Shown: positions 1 to 10,200, counted from the stretch's first letter. The stretch is DNA of 64,000 nucleotides from Piscinibacter gummiphilus (GCF_002116905.1 NZ_CP015118.1:2790001-2854000), one strand, 5' to 3'. Program-made: numbers and translations. Notes: generated from the sequence alone by a model not told the origin.

Positions 1-288
1 CCCGTGCGCCTTCCAGGCCCGGCGCTGGCTGCGCGACGGCTGGAAGGCCGCCACCGGCACGCGCAGCGGCACGCAGGCGCGGCAGCCGTCGCAGAACGGG
101 CGGTACGTGAACATGCCGCTGCGGCGGAAGCCGTTGGTGACGAGGCCCGAGTAGGCGTCGGCGTGGATCAGGTGGCTGGGCGTGGCGACCTGCGAGCGCG
201 CCATGCGCTCGGGCAGGTAGCTGCAAGGGTAGGGCGCTGTCGCATAGAACTGCAGCGACGACAGCGGGAGTTCCTTGGGGTGCGTCAC
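1..288 (-). CDS. bpt: Aspartate/glutamate leucyltransferase, 5' part only (cut by window edge)
   Basis: Transfers leucine from Leu-tRNA to N-terminal Asp or Glu of proteins, marking them for ClpS/ClpAP degradation (bacterial N-end rule). The first 96 codons are present; the rest lies left of the window. The N-terminal family signature is clear: PCSYLPERMARSQ followed by the cysteine cluster PFCDGCRACVPLR, which matches the ATE1/Bpt N-terminal domain. The start is a GTG whose last two bases form the TGA stop of aat (GTGA overlap), so the two genes are translationally coupled. Pairing with aat, the other N-end-rule transferase, is the usual arrangement in proteobacteria and supports the call. 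Nothing odd is visible in the part present. Confidence 0.93.
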   Translation of the reverse strand, partial: MTHPKELPLSSLQFYATAPYPCSYLPERMARSQVATPSHLIHADAYSGLVTNGFRRSGMFTYRPFCDGCRACVPLRVPVAAFQPSRSQRRAWKAHG

Positions 289-1052
289 GGGCCGGTGTCC
301 TGGGGATGCAGGTCGGTGGGGCCGTCCAGCAGGTCCCACATCGCCGCATCATAGGACCAATCGGGGATCGCCGGTCCGCCCGTGCGGGGGGGGAGTTCGA
401 GTTCGAAGGCCGCGCGGCTGATTTCCCGACCGCCCAGCGAGGCGAGGTGCCCGGTGCGCTGCTGGCAGTCGATCAGCCCGATGCCATGGGCCCGGCAGAA
501 GCAGATCAGGGCCGCGAAGGCGATCTTGGAGGCGTCGGTGCGCCGCGCGAACATCGATTCGCCGTAGACCATGCGGCCGATGTTCACGAGGTACAGGCCA
601 CCGGCCAGCTCGCCGTCGATCCACGTCTCCACGCTGTGGGTGACGCCCAGGTGGTGCCAGTGGCAGTAGGCCTCGATCATCTCCGGCACGATCCAGGTGC
701 CGGCCTGCCCCTCGCGCGGGGCGTGGGCGCAGGCGGTGATCACGGCGCGGAAGTCGCTGTCGAAGCGCACCTCGCGGCCCTTCGTGCGGGCGAACTTGCG
801 CACGGTCTTGCGCAGCGTGTGCGAGAGGTGGAACTCGTCGACGTACATCACCATGCGCGGGTCGGGCGACCACCACAGCACCGGCTGGTCCTCGCCGTAC
901 CAGGGGAACACGCCCTTGCCGTAGGCCTCGCGCAGCCGCGCCGGCGTGAGTTCGCCGCCGGCGGCCAGCAGGCCCGGTGCCTCGGACCCTTTCGGCAGGG
1001 CCTGGTGGGGGTCGGGCAGCGGGTCGGCCGCGTCGTGCAGCCACGGGATCAT
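285..1052 (-). CDS. aat: Leucyl/phenylalanyl-tRNA--protein transferase
   Basis: 255 residues, normal length. Cytoplasmic enzyme that adds Leu or Phe to proteins beginning with Arg or Lys, creating a destabilising N-terminus for ClpS. The whole family pattern is visible: GLLAAGGELTPARL near residue 30, GVFPWY then WWSPDPR at about 50-66, the VYGESMF block in the middle and the LIDCQ motif in the C-terminal half. ATG start overlaps the stop of the xdhC-like gene by four bases (ATGA) and its own stop overlaps the bpt start, so the minus-strand genes xdhC-aat-bpt are tightly coupled, probably read from a promoter upstream of mltA. Confidence 0.96.
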   Translation of the reverse strand: MIPWLHDAADPLPDPHQALPKGSEAPGLLAAGGELTPARLREAYGKGVFPWYGEDQPVLWWSPDPRMVMYVDEFHLSHTLRKTVRKFARTKGREVRFDSDFRAVITACAHAPREGQAGTWIVPEMIEAYCHWHHLGVTHSVETWIDGELAGGLYLVNIGRMVYGESMFARRTDASKIAFAALICFCRAHGIGLIDCQQRTGHLASLGGREISRAAFELELPPRTGGPAIPDWSYDAAMWDLLDGPTDLHPQDTGP

Positions 1053-2026
1053 GGCGTGGCCTCCGTCAGGGGGCGCCGTCGCGCGAGGGGCGAGCCATGG
1101 CGGACGGCGACGACTTCGGACATCACCGACAGCGCGATCTCGGCCGGCGTGCGCCCCCCGAGGTCCAGGCCGATGGGGCCGCGCAGGCGGGCGATCTGGT
1201 CCGCGGACAGGTCGAACTGCCCGAGCCGCTCACGGCGGTCGGCATCGTTGCGGCGCGAACCCAGCGCGCCCACGTAGAACGCGGGGGACTTCAGCGCCTC
1301 CAGCAGCACCAGGTCGTCGAGCTTGCGGTCGTGGGAGAGGGCGGCCACCGCGGTATGGGCATCCAGGCCCAGCGCCAGGGCGACGTCGTCGGGCATGCCC
1401 CGGTGCAGCGTGGCGCCCGGGATGCGCCAGGCGGCGTGGTAGCTGTCGCGCGGGTCGCAGGCGTGCACCTCGAAGTCGAGGGAGAGGGCCATCGTGGCCA
1501 CGGCCTGGGACAGCTGCCCCGCGCCCACCACGAGGAGGCGCCAGCGCGGGCCGTGCAGGGCCCGGAGGGTCGAGCCGTCGAAGGAGAAAGTGTCGTCGCG
1601 ACCGGCGGTGGCGAGCGAGACCGATCCGTCGGCGAGCGACAGCGTGCGCCGCACCCGCTCGTGGCGGCTCACGCGGTCCATCACCTCGGTCACCCACGTG
1701 GTGTCGCGCAGGGGTTCCACCAGAACCCGCAGCCGCCCGCCGCAGGCGAGCCCGGCGCGGGCGGCCTGTTCGGACGTCACGCCGTAGGCCAGCACCTCCG
1801 GCCGATCCCCGTTGCCGCCGGACCGCACCCGTTCGACCAGGTCGTCCTCCACGCAGCCGCCCGAGACCGACCCGGCCACGGCCCCGTCGCCGCGCAGCAC
1901 GAGCAGCGCACCCGGCGGGCGGGGCGCCGAGCCCCAGGCGTCGACGACGGTGACGAGCCAGACGGCATGGCCGGCAGCGAACCAGTCGCGGGCCAGCGAG
2001 AGGGCGGAGAGGTCGAGGGAGTCCAT
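1049..2026 (-). CDS. XdhC/CoxI family protein (molybdenum cofactor maturation type)
   Basis: 325 residues. The XdhC family sulfurates or inserts molybdenum cofactor into xanthine dehydrogenase and related hydroxylases. The N-terminal XdhC/CoxI domain carries WGSAPRPPG at 31-39 and GSVSGGCVE at 52-60; Cys58 is the family's conserved cysteine. A C-terminal Rossmann half has LLVVGAGQLSQA at 164-175 and the late motifs ALGSRRN and GLDLGGRTPAEIALS. No molybdenum hydroxylase gene lies nearby, so its client enzyme must be encoded elsewhere; a stand-alone XdhC-like role is also possible. It sits 24 bases after mltA and overlaps aat by four bases. Confidence 0.85.
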   Translation of the reverse strand: MDSLDLSALSLARDWFAAGHAVWLVTVVDAWGSAPRPPGALLVLRGDGAVAGSVSGGCVEDDLVERVRSGGNGDRPEVLAYGVTSEQAARAGLACGGRLRVLVEPLRDTTWVTEVMDRVSRHERVRRTLSLADGSVSLATAGRDDTFSFDGSTLRALHGPRWRLLVVGAGQLSQAVATMALSLDFEVHACDPRDSYHAAWRIPGATLHRGMPDDVALALGLDAHTAVAALSHDRKLDDLVLLEALKSPAFYVGALGSRRNDADRRERLGQFDLSADQIARLRGPIGLDLGGRTPAEIALSVMSEVVAVRHGSPLARRRPLTEATP

Positions 2027-2050
2027 CCGTGACGATGGTAGCGCGTCACC

Positions 2051-3754
2051 TCATTCCGGCAGTTCGGAGCAGAACTCGCCGTCGTCGACGAGGCACTGGC
2101 CGTTGCTCTCCACCGTGTCGCCCGCGGCCGCGCCCCGTGTGACGAGGCGGCTGCTGGAGAGACGCGCCGCCTCGGCGTTCGGCAGCATCACCCACATCTG
2201 GCCGCGGTGGCGGGTGCTGCGGGCCATCTGGCCGGCCTCGGCGCCGAAGCCCCAGAAGTAGTCGGCGCGCAGCGCGCCGCGGATGGCTCCGCCGGTGTCC
2301 TGCGCGAACACCAGGCGCTGCACCTGCACGCGCGAGCCGCTCGGGGGCGGCGCGCTCAGGTACATCGGGTAGCCGAGCGGCGTGACCCGCGGGTCCACCG
2401 CCACCGACCGGCCGGCGGTCAGCGGCACGCCCAGGGCGCCCGGCGGGCCCTCGCTGTTCGGGCGGCGGTCGGCCGAGACCTTGAAGAAGACATAGCTCGG
2501 GTCGGTGTTCAGCCGCGCCGGGGCGGGCGGGGCGCGCCGGGGTTCGACGGCGGCGGACTGCGGCCGCGCAGCCGGGGCCGGGGTGGTGGCTGCCGGCGTG
2601 GAGGGTTTCGCCGCCGGCTTGCGGGCGCCCTTGAGCAGTTCGTCCACGAGCGGGTCCCCGGCGGCGGACGCCTGGGCCGGGGCGGCGGCAGGCCGGCCCC
2701 CGCGCGTGACCACGGCGCCGTCCACCGGCGCCTCGTCGTCGCCTTCGATCACGAAGGTCTCGGGCGTCTCGCCCGCGGCCCCGCGGGTCACGGGTTTGGC
2801 CTTCGGCACCACGCGCAGCGGCCGGAACGGGTGGCCGTTCTGCTCGGCGTACTGCACGCGCAGCACCGAGGTGTCGGGCATCAGGATGCGGCCGGAGCCC
2901 TGCACCTGCATCGCGTACAGGGCGAGCGGGTCGTTGACCCACGCGAGCACCGGCGCGTCCACGCCGCCGGGCAGGCCCAGTGCCTCGAGCTCGGCACGGG
3001 TGTAGTACGGCTCGACACGCGCCTGTGCGCCATCCACCAGTCGCAGGCGCAGCTTGCGGTCGCGGTCGTCGAGCACGAAGCGGCGCAGGTCCATCGCATA
3101 GGTGCCCGGCCCGGTGCCGGTGGTCAGCACGAGGCGGTCGCCCTGCGGGCGCACCCGCACGATGCCGCCGCGCTGGGCCGCGGGCACCTGGCCCCAGTCG
3201 AGGCTGTAGAGGCCGCGCGGCACGCCGAGCACGGGGTAGACGTACTCGCCGCCGCGCGTGGCCTGGCCCTCGAGCAGCGGTTCGAAGTAGCCGGTGACGT
3301 CGCCCTCGGGCGTGGCGTCGGTGTTGAGGATGCGCAGCACGGTGAAGTGCGCCTCGAAGAAGGCGCGCATCGCCTTTTCGGTGGGGGGCACGGCGGCGGA
3401 GGCGGCGCACAGCTCGCGCCATTCGGCGCGCTTCTGCAGCGGGCCGCACGAGTTGCGGAAGGCGCCCCAGCCGGCGCGGATGTCGTCCTGCTGCCAGCCG
3501 GGCAGTTCGTCGAAGCCCGAGAGCTTGAACATCGCGTTGCGGGTGCGCACCTCCTTCGGCACGGCCCGGGCGGTCTTGGCGGCCGGGGCCTTGGCCGGGG
3601 GGCGGGCGGACGGGGTGGGTGAGTCCGGGGCGACCGCCACCGCCCGGGGGACTTCGGCGGGCGCGGTCGCCGGCGCGTCGCCGGTGGGCGCGGGCGGGGC
3701 GGCGCAGCCGGCCAGCACGAGGAGCAGGGCAGGGAGCAGGGCTCTGTCGGTCAT
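2051..3754 (-). CDS. mltA: Membrane-bound lytic murein transglycosylase A (lipoprotein) with long insertion
   Basis: 567 residues from the ATG at 3754; a GTG 31 codons upstream is open but this ATG gives a proper lipoprotein signal (LVLAGC, lipidated Cys17). Cleaves peptidoglycan glycan strands from the outer membrane inner face. MltA domain motifs: VTGYFEPLLEG at 153-163 and the QVQGSGRI block at 283-290. The C-terminal 3D domain has FAQDTGGAIRG at 483-493, with Asp486 as the expected catalytic acid. Between YAEQNGHPFRPL (302-313) and LNTDPSYVFF (415-424) there is about 100 residues of Pro/Ala-rich, low-complexity sequence where the family normally has a short connection. First gene of a minus-strand operon with xdhC, aat and bpt; divergent from tssJ. 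Confidence 0.92.
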   Translation of the reverse strand: MTDRALLPALLLVLAGCAAPPAPTGDAPATAPAEVPRAVAVAPDSPTPSARPPAKAPAAKTARAVPKEVRTRNAMFKLSGFDELPGWQQDDIRAGWGAFRNSCGPLQKRAEWRELCAASAAVPPTEKAMRAFFEAHFTVLRILNTDATPEGDVTGYFEPLLEGQATRGGEYVYPVLGVPRGLYSLDWGQVPAAQRGGIVRVRPQGDRLVLTTGTGPGTYAMDLRRFVLDDRDRKLRLRLVDGAQARVEPYYTRAELEALGLPGGVDAPVLAWVNDPLALYAMQVQGSGRILMPDTSVLRVQYAEQNGHPFRPLRVVPKAKPVTRGAAGETPETFVIEGDDEAPVDGAVVTRGGRPAAAPAQASAAGDPLVDELLKGARKPAAKPSTPAATTPAPAARPQSAAVEPRRAPPAPARLNTDPSYVFFKVSADRRPNSEGPPGALGVPLTAGRSVAVDPRVTPLGYPMYLSAPPPSGSRVQVQRLVFAQDTGGAIRGALRADYFWGFGAEAGQMARSTRHRGQMWVMLPNAEAARLSSSRLVTRGAAAGDTVESNGQCLVDDGEFCSELPE

Positions 3755-3812
3755 GGCGCGGCCGGGCAGTCGGAAGATCCCGAGTCTGGACCGGCGCCAC
3801 GCGCGGGCCAAC

Positions 3813-3821
3813 TGACCTTCG
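3813..3821 (+). promoter_or_regulatory. T6SS-associated upstream motif (tssJ copy)
   Basis: TGACCTTCG, followed by TCAATCCG, 157 bases before the tssJ start and in its orientation. Three similar sites (TGACTTTCG) precede tssA, tagH and vgrG. The sequence is seen directly; a role as activator or promoter element is inference. It lies in the mltA/tssJ divergent gap (3755-3978), which holds no gene. Confidence 0.4.
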
Positions 3822-3978
3822 TCAATCCGTGCCGCGCGGGGTGGCACGGCTGTGTCGTCGGCGCATTACCTAAGTCACGCGCCGCCCCGTGGGGGCCCCG
3901 GTATTCTCCATGCGGCTCGATCGCGTCCGCCCCGGGGCGGGCCTGCGCGCCGCCGAATCCGAACCGGTCCCGGACCCC

Positions 3979-4485
3979 ATGCCCATGCAACGCCTCGCCT
4001 CCACCTTCCGTTCGACCCGCGCGCGCCTGGCCGCCGCCGCCGTGCTGGCCGCCGTGCTCGCCGGCTGCGGCTCCGCCCCCGTGATCCTGCCGCCGGCCAA
4101 GACCACGCTGGTGTCCACCGCCATCGTCGGCCCGAACGTGAACCCCGATTCGCGCAAGCGCCCGTCGCCGGTCATCGTGCGGGTGTACGAGCTGAAGTCC
4201 ACCGCGCTGTTCGAGTCCACCGACTTCGTCACGCTCTTCGAGAAGGACCAGGCCACGCTCGGCGCCGAGCTGCTGTCCCGCGAGGAATTCGTGCTGCGGC
4301 CGAACGACGTGAAGGCCGTCAACAAGACGCTCGGGGCCGACGCCAAGTTCATCGGCGTGGTGGCCGCGTTCCGCGACCTCGAGCGCGCCCGCTGGCGCGT
4401 GGCCGCGCCCGTGGTGGCCGGCAAGACCAACACCATGAAGATCAAGATCGACGACGTCAACGTCACCATCACCCGCGACGAGTGA
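3979..4485 (+). CDS. tssJ: T6SS outer-membrane lipoprotein TssJ
   Basis: 168 residues from the ATG at 3979 (a second ATG two codons later at 3985 is equally plausible; the frame is open from 3889 but the signal peptide fixes the region). Signal peptide rich in Ala/Leu ends at the lipobox VLAGC with lipidated Cys30. The mature part is the small beta-sandwich TssJ domain (VIVRVYELKS, FESTDFVTLFEKD, FIGVVAAFRDL). TssJ anchors the TssLM envelope complex to the outer membrane. First gene of operon A; tssK follows after 55 bases. A shared TGACCTTCG motif lies upstream. Confidence 0.93.
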   Translation: MPMQRLASTFRSTRARLAAAAVLAAVLAGCGSAPVILPPAKTTLVSTAIVGPNVNPDSRKRPSPVIVRVYELKSTALFESTDFVTLFEKDQATLGAELLSREEFVLRPNDVKAVNKTLGADAKFIGVVAAFRDLERARWRVAAPVVAGKTNTMKIKIDDVNVTITRDE

Positions 4486-4540
4486 GCGGGGCCGCTCTTT
4501 CCCGCACGTCGTTCCGAAATTCTCTTCCGGGCACAACAAC

Positions 4541-5875
4541 ATGAGCTGGCGCGCCAAGGTCGTCTGGTCTTCGGGGATGTTCCTGCAGCCCCACCATTTC
4601 CAGCAGGAAACCCGCTACCTCGAACGGCTGGTGGACGCCCGCGTGCGCACCCTGTCCCCGTTCGCCTGGGGCTTCGCCGAACTCGAGCTCGACGAGGGGC
4701 TGCTGGCCCTGGGCAAGGTGGGCCTGGCGCGCGCGTCCGGCCTGCTGCCCGACGGCACGCCGTTCGCGATGCCGCTGCTCGATCCGCTGCCGTCCCCGCT
4801 CGAGGTGCCGCCCGACTCGAAGGGTGAGGTCGTCTACCTCGCCGTGCCGCTGCAGCGCGAGGGCCTGAACGAGGTCGACTTCGGCACGGCCGACGCCGGT
4901 GAACTCGCCCGCTTCGACGCGGCCGAGGAAAACGTGCGCGACAACACCGACGCGTCCGACGAACCCACCACCATCCAGACGGGCCGCCTGCGCGCGCGCC
5001 TCGTGCGGGCGAAGGACGCCACCGATGCCTACGCGCTGCTGGGTGTGGCCTTCGTGGCCGAGCGCCGCAGCGACGGCCAGGTCACGCTCGACCGCCACTA
5101 CATCCCGCCGCAGGTCAACCTCGACACGTCGGCCCAGCTCTCGGCCAGCAGCGCGCTGCTGCACGGCCTGATCCAGCAGCGGGCGCAGGCACTCGCCGCG
5201 CGCATGGGGCAGCTGAGCAGCGGGGTGTCCGAGCTGGCCGATTTCCTGATGCTGCAGACGCTCAACCGCAACGAGCCCATCTTCAGCCAGCACACCGCCA
5301 CGCCCAATGCGCATCCGCGCGAGCTGCACCGCGACTGCCTGCGCCTGGCCGGCGACCTGGCCACGCTCGCGAGCAACACGCGCCGCCCGCCGGTGTTCCC
5401 GCCGTACCGCCACGACGATTTGCGCGGCACCTTCACGCCGGTGTTCGACGAGCTGCGGCGCATGCTCACGTCGGTGCTCGAGCAGAACGCCCTGCAGATC
5501 GAGCTGGTCGACCGCAAGCACAACGTGCGCACCGCCGTCGTGTCCGACCTGGAACTCGTGCGCAACGGCACCTTCGTGCTGGCCGTCAACGCCCAGGTGC
5601 CCGGCGAGCAGCTGCGCCAGCGTTTCCCGGCCACCACCAAGCTGGGCCCGGTCGACAAGATCCGCGACCTCGTGAACCTGCAGCTGCCCGGCATCGGCCT
5701 GCGGCCGCTGCCGGTGGCGCCGCGGCAGCTGCCGTTCCACGCGGGCTTCTTCTATTTCGAACTCGACCGCTCCGACGACCTGTGGAAGCTGATCGAGACC
5801 AACGGCAGCATGGCGATGCACATCTCGGGCGATTTCCCCGGGCTGGAACTCGAACTGTGGGCCATCCGCAAGTGA
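4541..5875 (+). CDS. tssK: T6SS baseplate component TssK
   Basis: 444 residues, the usual length. TssK is the trimeric adaptor that joins the T6SS baseplate to the TssJLM envelope complex through TssL and TssM. Diagnostic N-terminus WSSGMFLQPHHFQQ at residues 9-22, followed by the family block on YLERL and SPFAWGFAELELDE. The rest matches the family's layout with FPPYRHDDLR in the C-terminal third and a C-terminus ending ELWAIRK. Lies between tssJ and tssL in operon A with gaps of about 50 bases on both sides. Confidence 0.96.
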   Translation: MSWRAKVVWSSGMFLQPHHFQQETRYLERLVDARVRTLSPFAWGFAELELDEGLLALGKVGLARASGLLPDGTPFAMPLLDPLPSPLEVPPDSKGEVVYLAVPLQREGLNEVDFGTADAGELARFDAAEENVRDNTDASDEPTTIQTGRLRARLVRAKDATDAYALLGVAFVAERRSDGQVTLDRHYIPPQVNLDTSAQLSASSALLHGLIQQRAQALAARMGQLSSGVSELADFLMLQTLNRNEPIFSQHTATPNAHPRELHRDCLRLAGDLATLASNTRRPPVFPPYRHDDLRGTFTPVFDELRRMLTSVLEQNALQIELVDRKHNVRTAVVSDLELVRNGTFVLAVNAQVPGEQLRQRFPATTKLGPVDKIRDLVNLQLPGIGLRPLPVAPRQLPFHAGFFYFELDRSDDLWKLIETNGSMAMHISGDFPGLELELWAIRK

Positions 5876-5925
5876 CAACCGGCACGGCGCGGCCGCGGGC
5901 CCGCCGGTGACCTGAAAGCCTCCCG

Positions 5926-7275
5926 ATGAGTACACCGACACCGGATGACCCGTTTGCCGACCTCGACGGCGGCCGCACGTTCATCATGCCCACCCCGGGC
6001 GGCCGCGGCGCGCCGCCGGCCACCACCGCCGCGCGCGGGCCGCTGCCCACCGGCGCCGACGTGGCGCCCGACATCGGCCTGCCCGAGAGCGGCCTGAACC
6101 CGCTCGTCGCGCTCGCGAACCCGCTGCTCGCGCTGGTCCCGCAGATCCGCTCCACCACGCGGCTGGCCGATCCCGGTGCGCTGCGCGAGTCCATCGCCCA
6201 GGGCCTGCGCGAATTCGAATCGCAGGCCCGCGCGCGCAACATCGCACCGGAACGCGTGCTGGCCGCGCGCTACGTGCTGTGCACGCTGCTCGACGAGGTG
6301 GCCGCCACCATGCCGTGGGGCGCCTCGGGCCAGTGGGGCCGCCACAGCCTGCTCGCGATGTTCCACAACGAGACGGGCGGCGGCGAGAAGGTCTTCCAGC
6401 TGATGGCCAAGCTCGCGGAGAACCCGCAGGCCAACCGCGACCTGCTCGAACTCATCTACGCCGCGCTGTGCCTCGGCTTCGAAGGGCGCTACCGCGTCGT
6501 CGACGGCGGCAAGGCGCAGCTCGAGGCGGTGCGCGAGCGCCTCGCCCAGATCCTCGGCAAGGAGCGCGGCGGCTACGCCCCGGCGCTCGCGCAGAACTGG
6601 CGAGGCGAGAAGCCGCCGCGCCGCACCATGCTCACGTGGCTGCCGCTGTGGGTCACCGCGGCGGTCGTGGCGCTGCTGCTGCTGGCCGTCTACTGGTTCC
6701 TGTCCGCGCGCCTCAGTTCGGAGTCGGACCCGGTCTTCGGCCAGATCCAGGAGTTGCGCCTGCTGCCACCCACGCCGCCGGTGAAGCTGCCGGCGCCCAC
6801 GCCGCGCCTGGCCCAGTTCCTCGTCAGCGAGATCAAGGCCGAGCTGGTCACGGTGCGCGACGAGGTGGACCGCAGCGTGGTCATCGTGCGCGGCGACGGG
6901 CTGTTCGCACCTGCGAGCGCCACGCTCACGAAGGAACGCGAGGCGCTGATGAAGCGCATCGCCGACGCGCTCACGAAGGTGCCGGGCCAGGTGCTCGTCA
7001 CCGGCCACACCGACAACGTGCGCATCCACACCGCGCAGTTCCCGTCCAACTGGCACCTGTCGGAAGAGCGTGCGAAGACCGTGCGCGACATCCTCCAGGC
7101 CGACGGGGTCACGCCCGACCGGCTGAAGGCCGAAGGCCGCGCCGACGGCGAACCCGTGGCGGCCAACGACACCGCCGCCAACCGCGCGCTGAACCGGCGC
7201 GTCGAGATCACCTTGTTCGTCCAGCGGGGCGGTGCCGCCGCCGCTGCCGCCGCGGCCCAGGGAGCCGGTTCATGA
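5926..7275 (+). CDS. tssL: T6SS inner-membrane protein TssL (DotU) with C-terminal OmpA domain
   Basis: 449 residues, the long evolved TssL form. Residues 1-55 are a disordered Pro/Gly-rich leader; 60-235 form the cytoplasmic DotU domain (YVLCTLLDEVAATMPWG, FHNETGGGEKVF); one TM segment lies at about 239-259; the periplasmic C-terminus (315-440) is an OmpA-like peptidoglycan-binding domain with TGHTDNVRIH near 358 and ANRALNRRVEI near the end. The OmpA domain anchors the secretion complex to the cell wall. A tail of Ala repeats closes the protein. The stop overlaps the tssM start (ATGA), implying coupled translation and 1:1 assembly. Confidence 0.96.
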   Translation: MSTPTPDDPFADLDGGRTFIMPTPGGRGAPPATTAARGPLPTGADVAPDIGLPESGLNPLVALANPLLALVPQIRSTTRLADPGALRESIAQGLREFESQARARNIAPERVLAARYVLCTLLDEVAATMPWGASGQWGRHSLLAMFHNETGGGEKVFQLMAKLAENPQANRDLLELIYAALCLGFEGRYRVVDGGKAQLEAVRERLAQILGKERGGYAPALAQNWRGEKPPRRTMLTWLPLWVTAAVVALLLLAVYWFLSARLSSESDPVFGQIQELRLLPPTPPVKLPAPTPRLAQFLVSEIKAELVTVRDEVDRSVVIVRGDGLFAPASATLTKEREALMKRIADALTKVPGQVLVTGHTDNVRIHTAQFPSNWHLSEERAKTVRDILQADGVTPDRLKAEGRADGEPVAANDTAANRALNRRVEITLFVQRGGAAAAAAAAQGAGS

Positions 7276-10200
7276 AGAAGATCCTCGGTGTGCTGTTCAA
7301 CCCGTGGCTGCTGCTGGTCCTCGGGCTGGTGGCGCTGTCCATCGTCATCTGGATCGTGGGCCCGCTCGTGGCCATCGGCGCGGTGCGTCCGCTCGAGACC
7401 CCCACCGCGCGCTGGCTGCTGATCGGCGCCATCGTGCTGCTCGTCGTGCTGCGCAAGCTGTGGCAGTTCTGGCGTGCGCGCAAGACCAACGACAAGGTCG
7501 TCGACCAGTTGCTCGCGCCCGCCAAGGCCGCGTCCAACGACCCGGCCGACGCCGAGCTGAAGACGCTGGGCGAACGGTTCGCCACCGCGCTGCAGACGCT
7601 CAAGCGCGCCAAGTTCGACCAGGGCAAGACGGGCCTCGCCGGCGCGTGGAGCGGCCTGTCGTCGCGCGTGGGCAAGCGGTACCTCTACGAGCTGCCCTGG
7701 TACGTCATCATCGGCGCGCCGGGTTCGGGCAAGACCACCGCGCTGATCAACTCCGGGCTCAAGTTCCCGCTCGCCGAATCGATGGGTGAACACGCCGTGC
7801 GCGGCGTGGGCGGCACCCGCAACTGCGACTGGTGGTTCACCGACCAGGCCGTGCTGATCGACACCGCCGGCCGCTACACCACGCAGGACAGCCACAAGGC
7901 CCAGGACAGCAAGGCCTGGGAAGGGTTCCTCGACCTGCTCAAGAGCGCCCGCCCGCGCCAGCCGCTCAACGGCGTGCTGGTCACGGTCTCGGTCACCGAC
8001 CTGCTCACCCGCAATGCCGCCGAACGCGCGCAACACGCCGCGGCCGTGCGCCAGCGCGTGCAGGAGCTGCACCAGCAGCTGGGCATCCGCTTCCCCATCT
8101 ACCTGCTGGTCACCAAGTGCGACCTGCTGTCCGGCTTCATGGAGACGCTGGGCGAGGTGGACAAGGACACCCGCGCCACGCCGTGGGGCATGACCTTCAA
8201 GCTCGACAAGAACCAGCACACCGACCTGTCGGTGTTCGGCACCGAGTTCGACGCCCTCGAGAAGCGCCTCACCGACGGCCTGATCGACCGCCTGCAGCTC
8301 GAGCGCGACCCGCAGCGCCGGGCCCGCATCTACGGCTTCCCGCAGCAGTTCGAGGCGCTGCGCGGCTTGCTGAAGGACTACCTGGAGCAGGTGTTCTCGC
8401 CGTCCCAGTTCGAGGCCCACCCGCTGCTGCGCGGCGTGTACTTCGTCAGCGGCACGCAGGAAGGCACGCCCATCGACCGCATGCTCGGCCGCATCGCGCG
8501 CACGTACCGGCTCGAACGCACGGTGGTGCCGCCCAACCTCTCCAGCGGCCGCAGCTTCTTCCTGTCGCGCCTGCTGAGCGAGGTGGTGTTCGCCGAAAGC
8601 GCGCTCGCCGGCACCGACCTGAAGTGGGAACGCCGCCGCGGCTGGCTCGCCGTGGGCGCCTATGCGCTGGTGGCGGCCGTGACCGCCATCGCGCTGGTCG
8701 CGTGGGGTGTCAGCTACGTCAACAACCAGACCTACGTGGCGAAGGTGGGCGGCACCGTCAACGACGTGCGGACGCTGCTGCAGTCCACGCCCAACCGCGC
8801 CTCGCCCGACCTGCTGGTGCTGCTGCCGGCGTTGGAGGCCACGCGCGACCTGGCCCGCGCCAGCATCGGCGACTCGGTGCCGGTGTCGTACGGCTTCGGC
8901 CTGTACCAGGGCCGCAAGCTCGATTCGGCGTCGCAGCAGGCCTACCGCCGCATGCTGGTCGACGCGGTGCTGCCGCGCATCGCGCTGGGCATCGAGGACC
9001 GGCTCAAGACCGGCCTCGACAACCCCGAACTGCAGTACGAGGCGCTCAAGGCCTACGTGATGCTGTTCGACCCGTCGCGCTTCGATCCCGCCGCGCTCAA
9101 GCTGTACGTGATGGCCGACTGGGAGACGAACCTGCCGCGTTCGGTCACCACCGAGCAGCGCGCCGCGCTCGAATCGCACCTCGACGCGCTGCTGGCCGAA
9201 GGCCAGGCGGTGTCGCCGCTGCCGGAGGACAAGCAGCTCGTCGCGCAGACGCGCGCGCGCCTCGTGTCGTCGCCGCTCACCGAACGCATCTACCGGCGCC
9301 TGAAGCGCCAGGGCGTGGGTGGCGACTTCCCCGAGTTCACCGTGGCCAAGGCCGCCGGCCCGGGCGCCGCGCTCGTGTTCACGCGGGCCAGTGGCCAGCC
9401 GCTGACGAAGGGCGTGCAGGGCCTCTTCACGTACGACGGTTACCACAAGGGTTTCCAGCGCGAAGTGGAGCGCGTGTCGCGCCAGCTCGCCGACGAAGAA
9501 GGTTGGGTGCTCGGCGTCAACGACACCGGCCGCCAGAACACGTTGCGCAACAGCGAGGTGCAGGAGCAGCTCACCGACGAGGTGCGCCGCCTGTACCTGA
9601 CGGACTACGCCGCCACGTGGGAGCAGTTCATCGCCGACGTGCGCATGCTGCCCACGCCGAACCTGGCGCAGGCGGTGCAGATGTCGCGCGTGCTGTCCGC
9701 GCCCGACAACCCGCTCGTGCCGCTGCTGCGCGGCATGTCGCGCGAAACCACGCTGATCGACAACCGCGACGTGGCCGCGGCCGCCGAGAGCAAGGCGCGC
9801 GACGCCATCCAGCGGTCGCGCGAGGAACTGCTGCGGCTGCTGGGCAACCGTGCCTCCACGGCCTCGCCGCTGCCCCCGGGCGCGAAGATCGAGAGCCTCG
9901 TCGACGACCGCTTCGTCGCGCTGCGCAACCTCGTGTCGCCGTCCGGCGGCGAGAAGGGCGGTCCGGCCCCCATCGACCAGACCATCGGCCTGATCGGCGA
10001 GGTCTACACGCTGCTCAACGCCTCCGACACCGCGGTGAAGGGCGGCAACGTGCCGCCGCCGTCCGACGTGCCGAACAAGGTGAAGGCCGAGGCCGCGCGC
10101 CTGCCCGAGCCCGTGCGTTCGCTGCTCAACACGCTGTCGGTCAGCGGCACCAAGGCCGCGCTCGACATCACGCGCAGCAACCTCGGCAACGCGCTGAACG

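Noticed and set aside
3842..3856. Possible sigma-54 promoter before tssJ (TGGCACGGCTGTGTC)
   Set aside because: The -24 half is good but the -12 GC element is missing; other T6SS units lack a matching site.
6279..7271. Upstream extension of tssM giving a 1534-residue protein
   Set aside because: The extra 331 residues lie over tssL in another frame and are Arg/Ala-rich; ATG at 7272 with ATGA overlap gives the usual TssM N-terminus.
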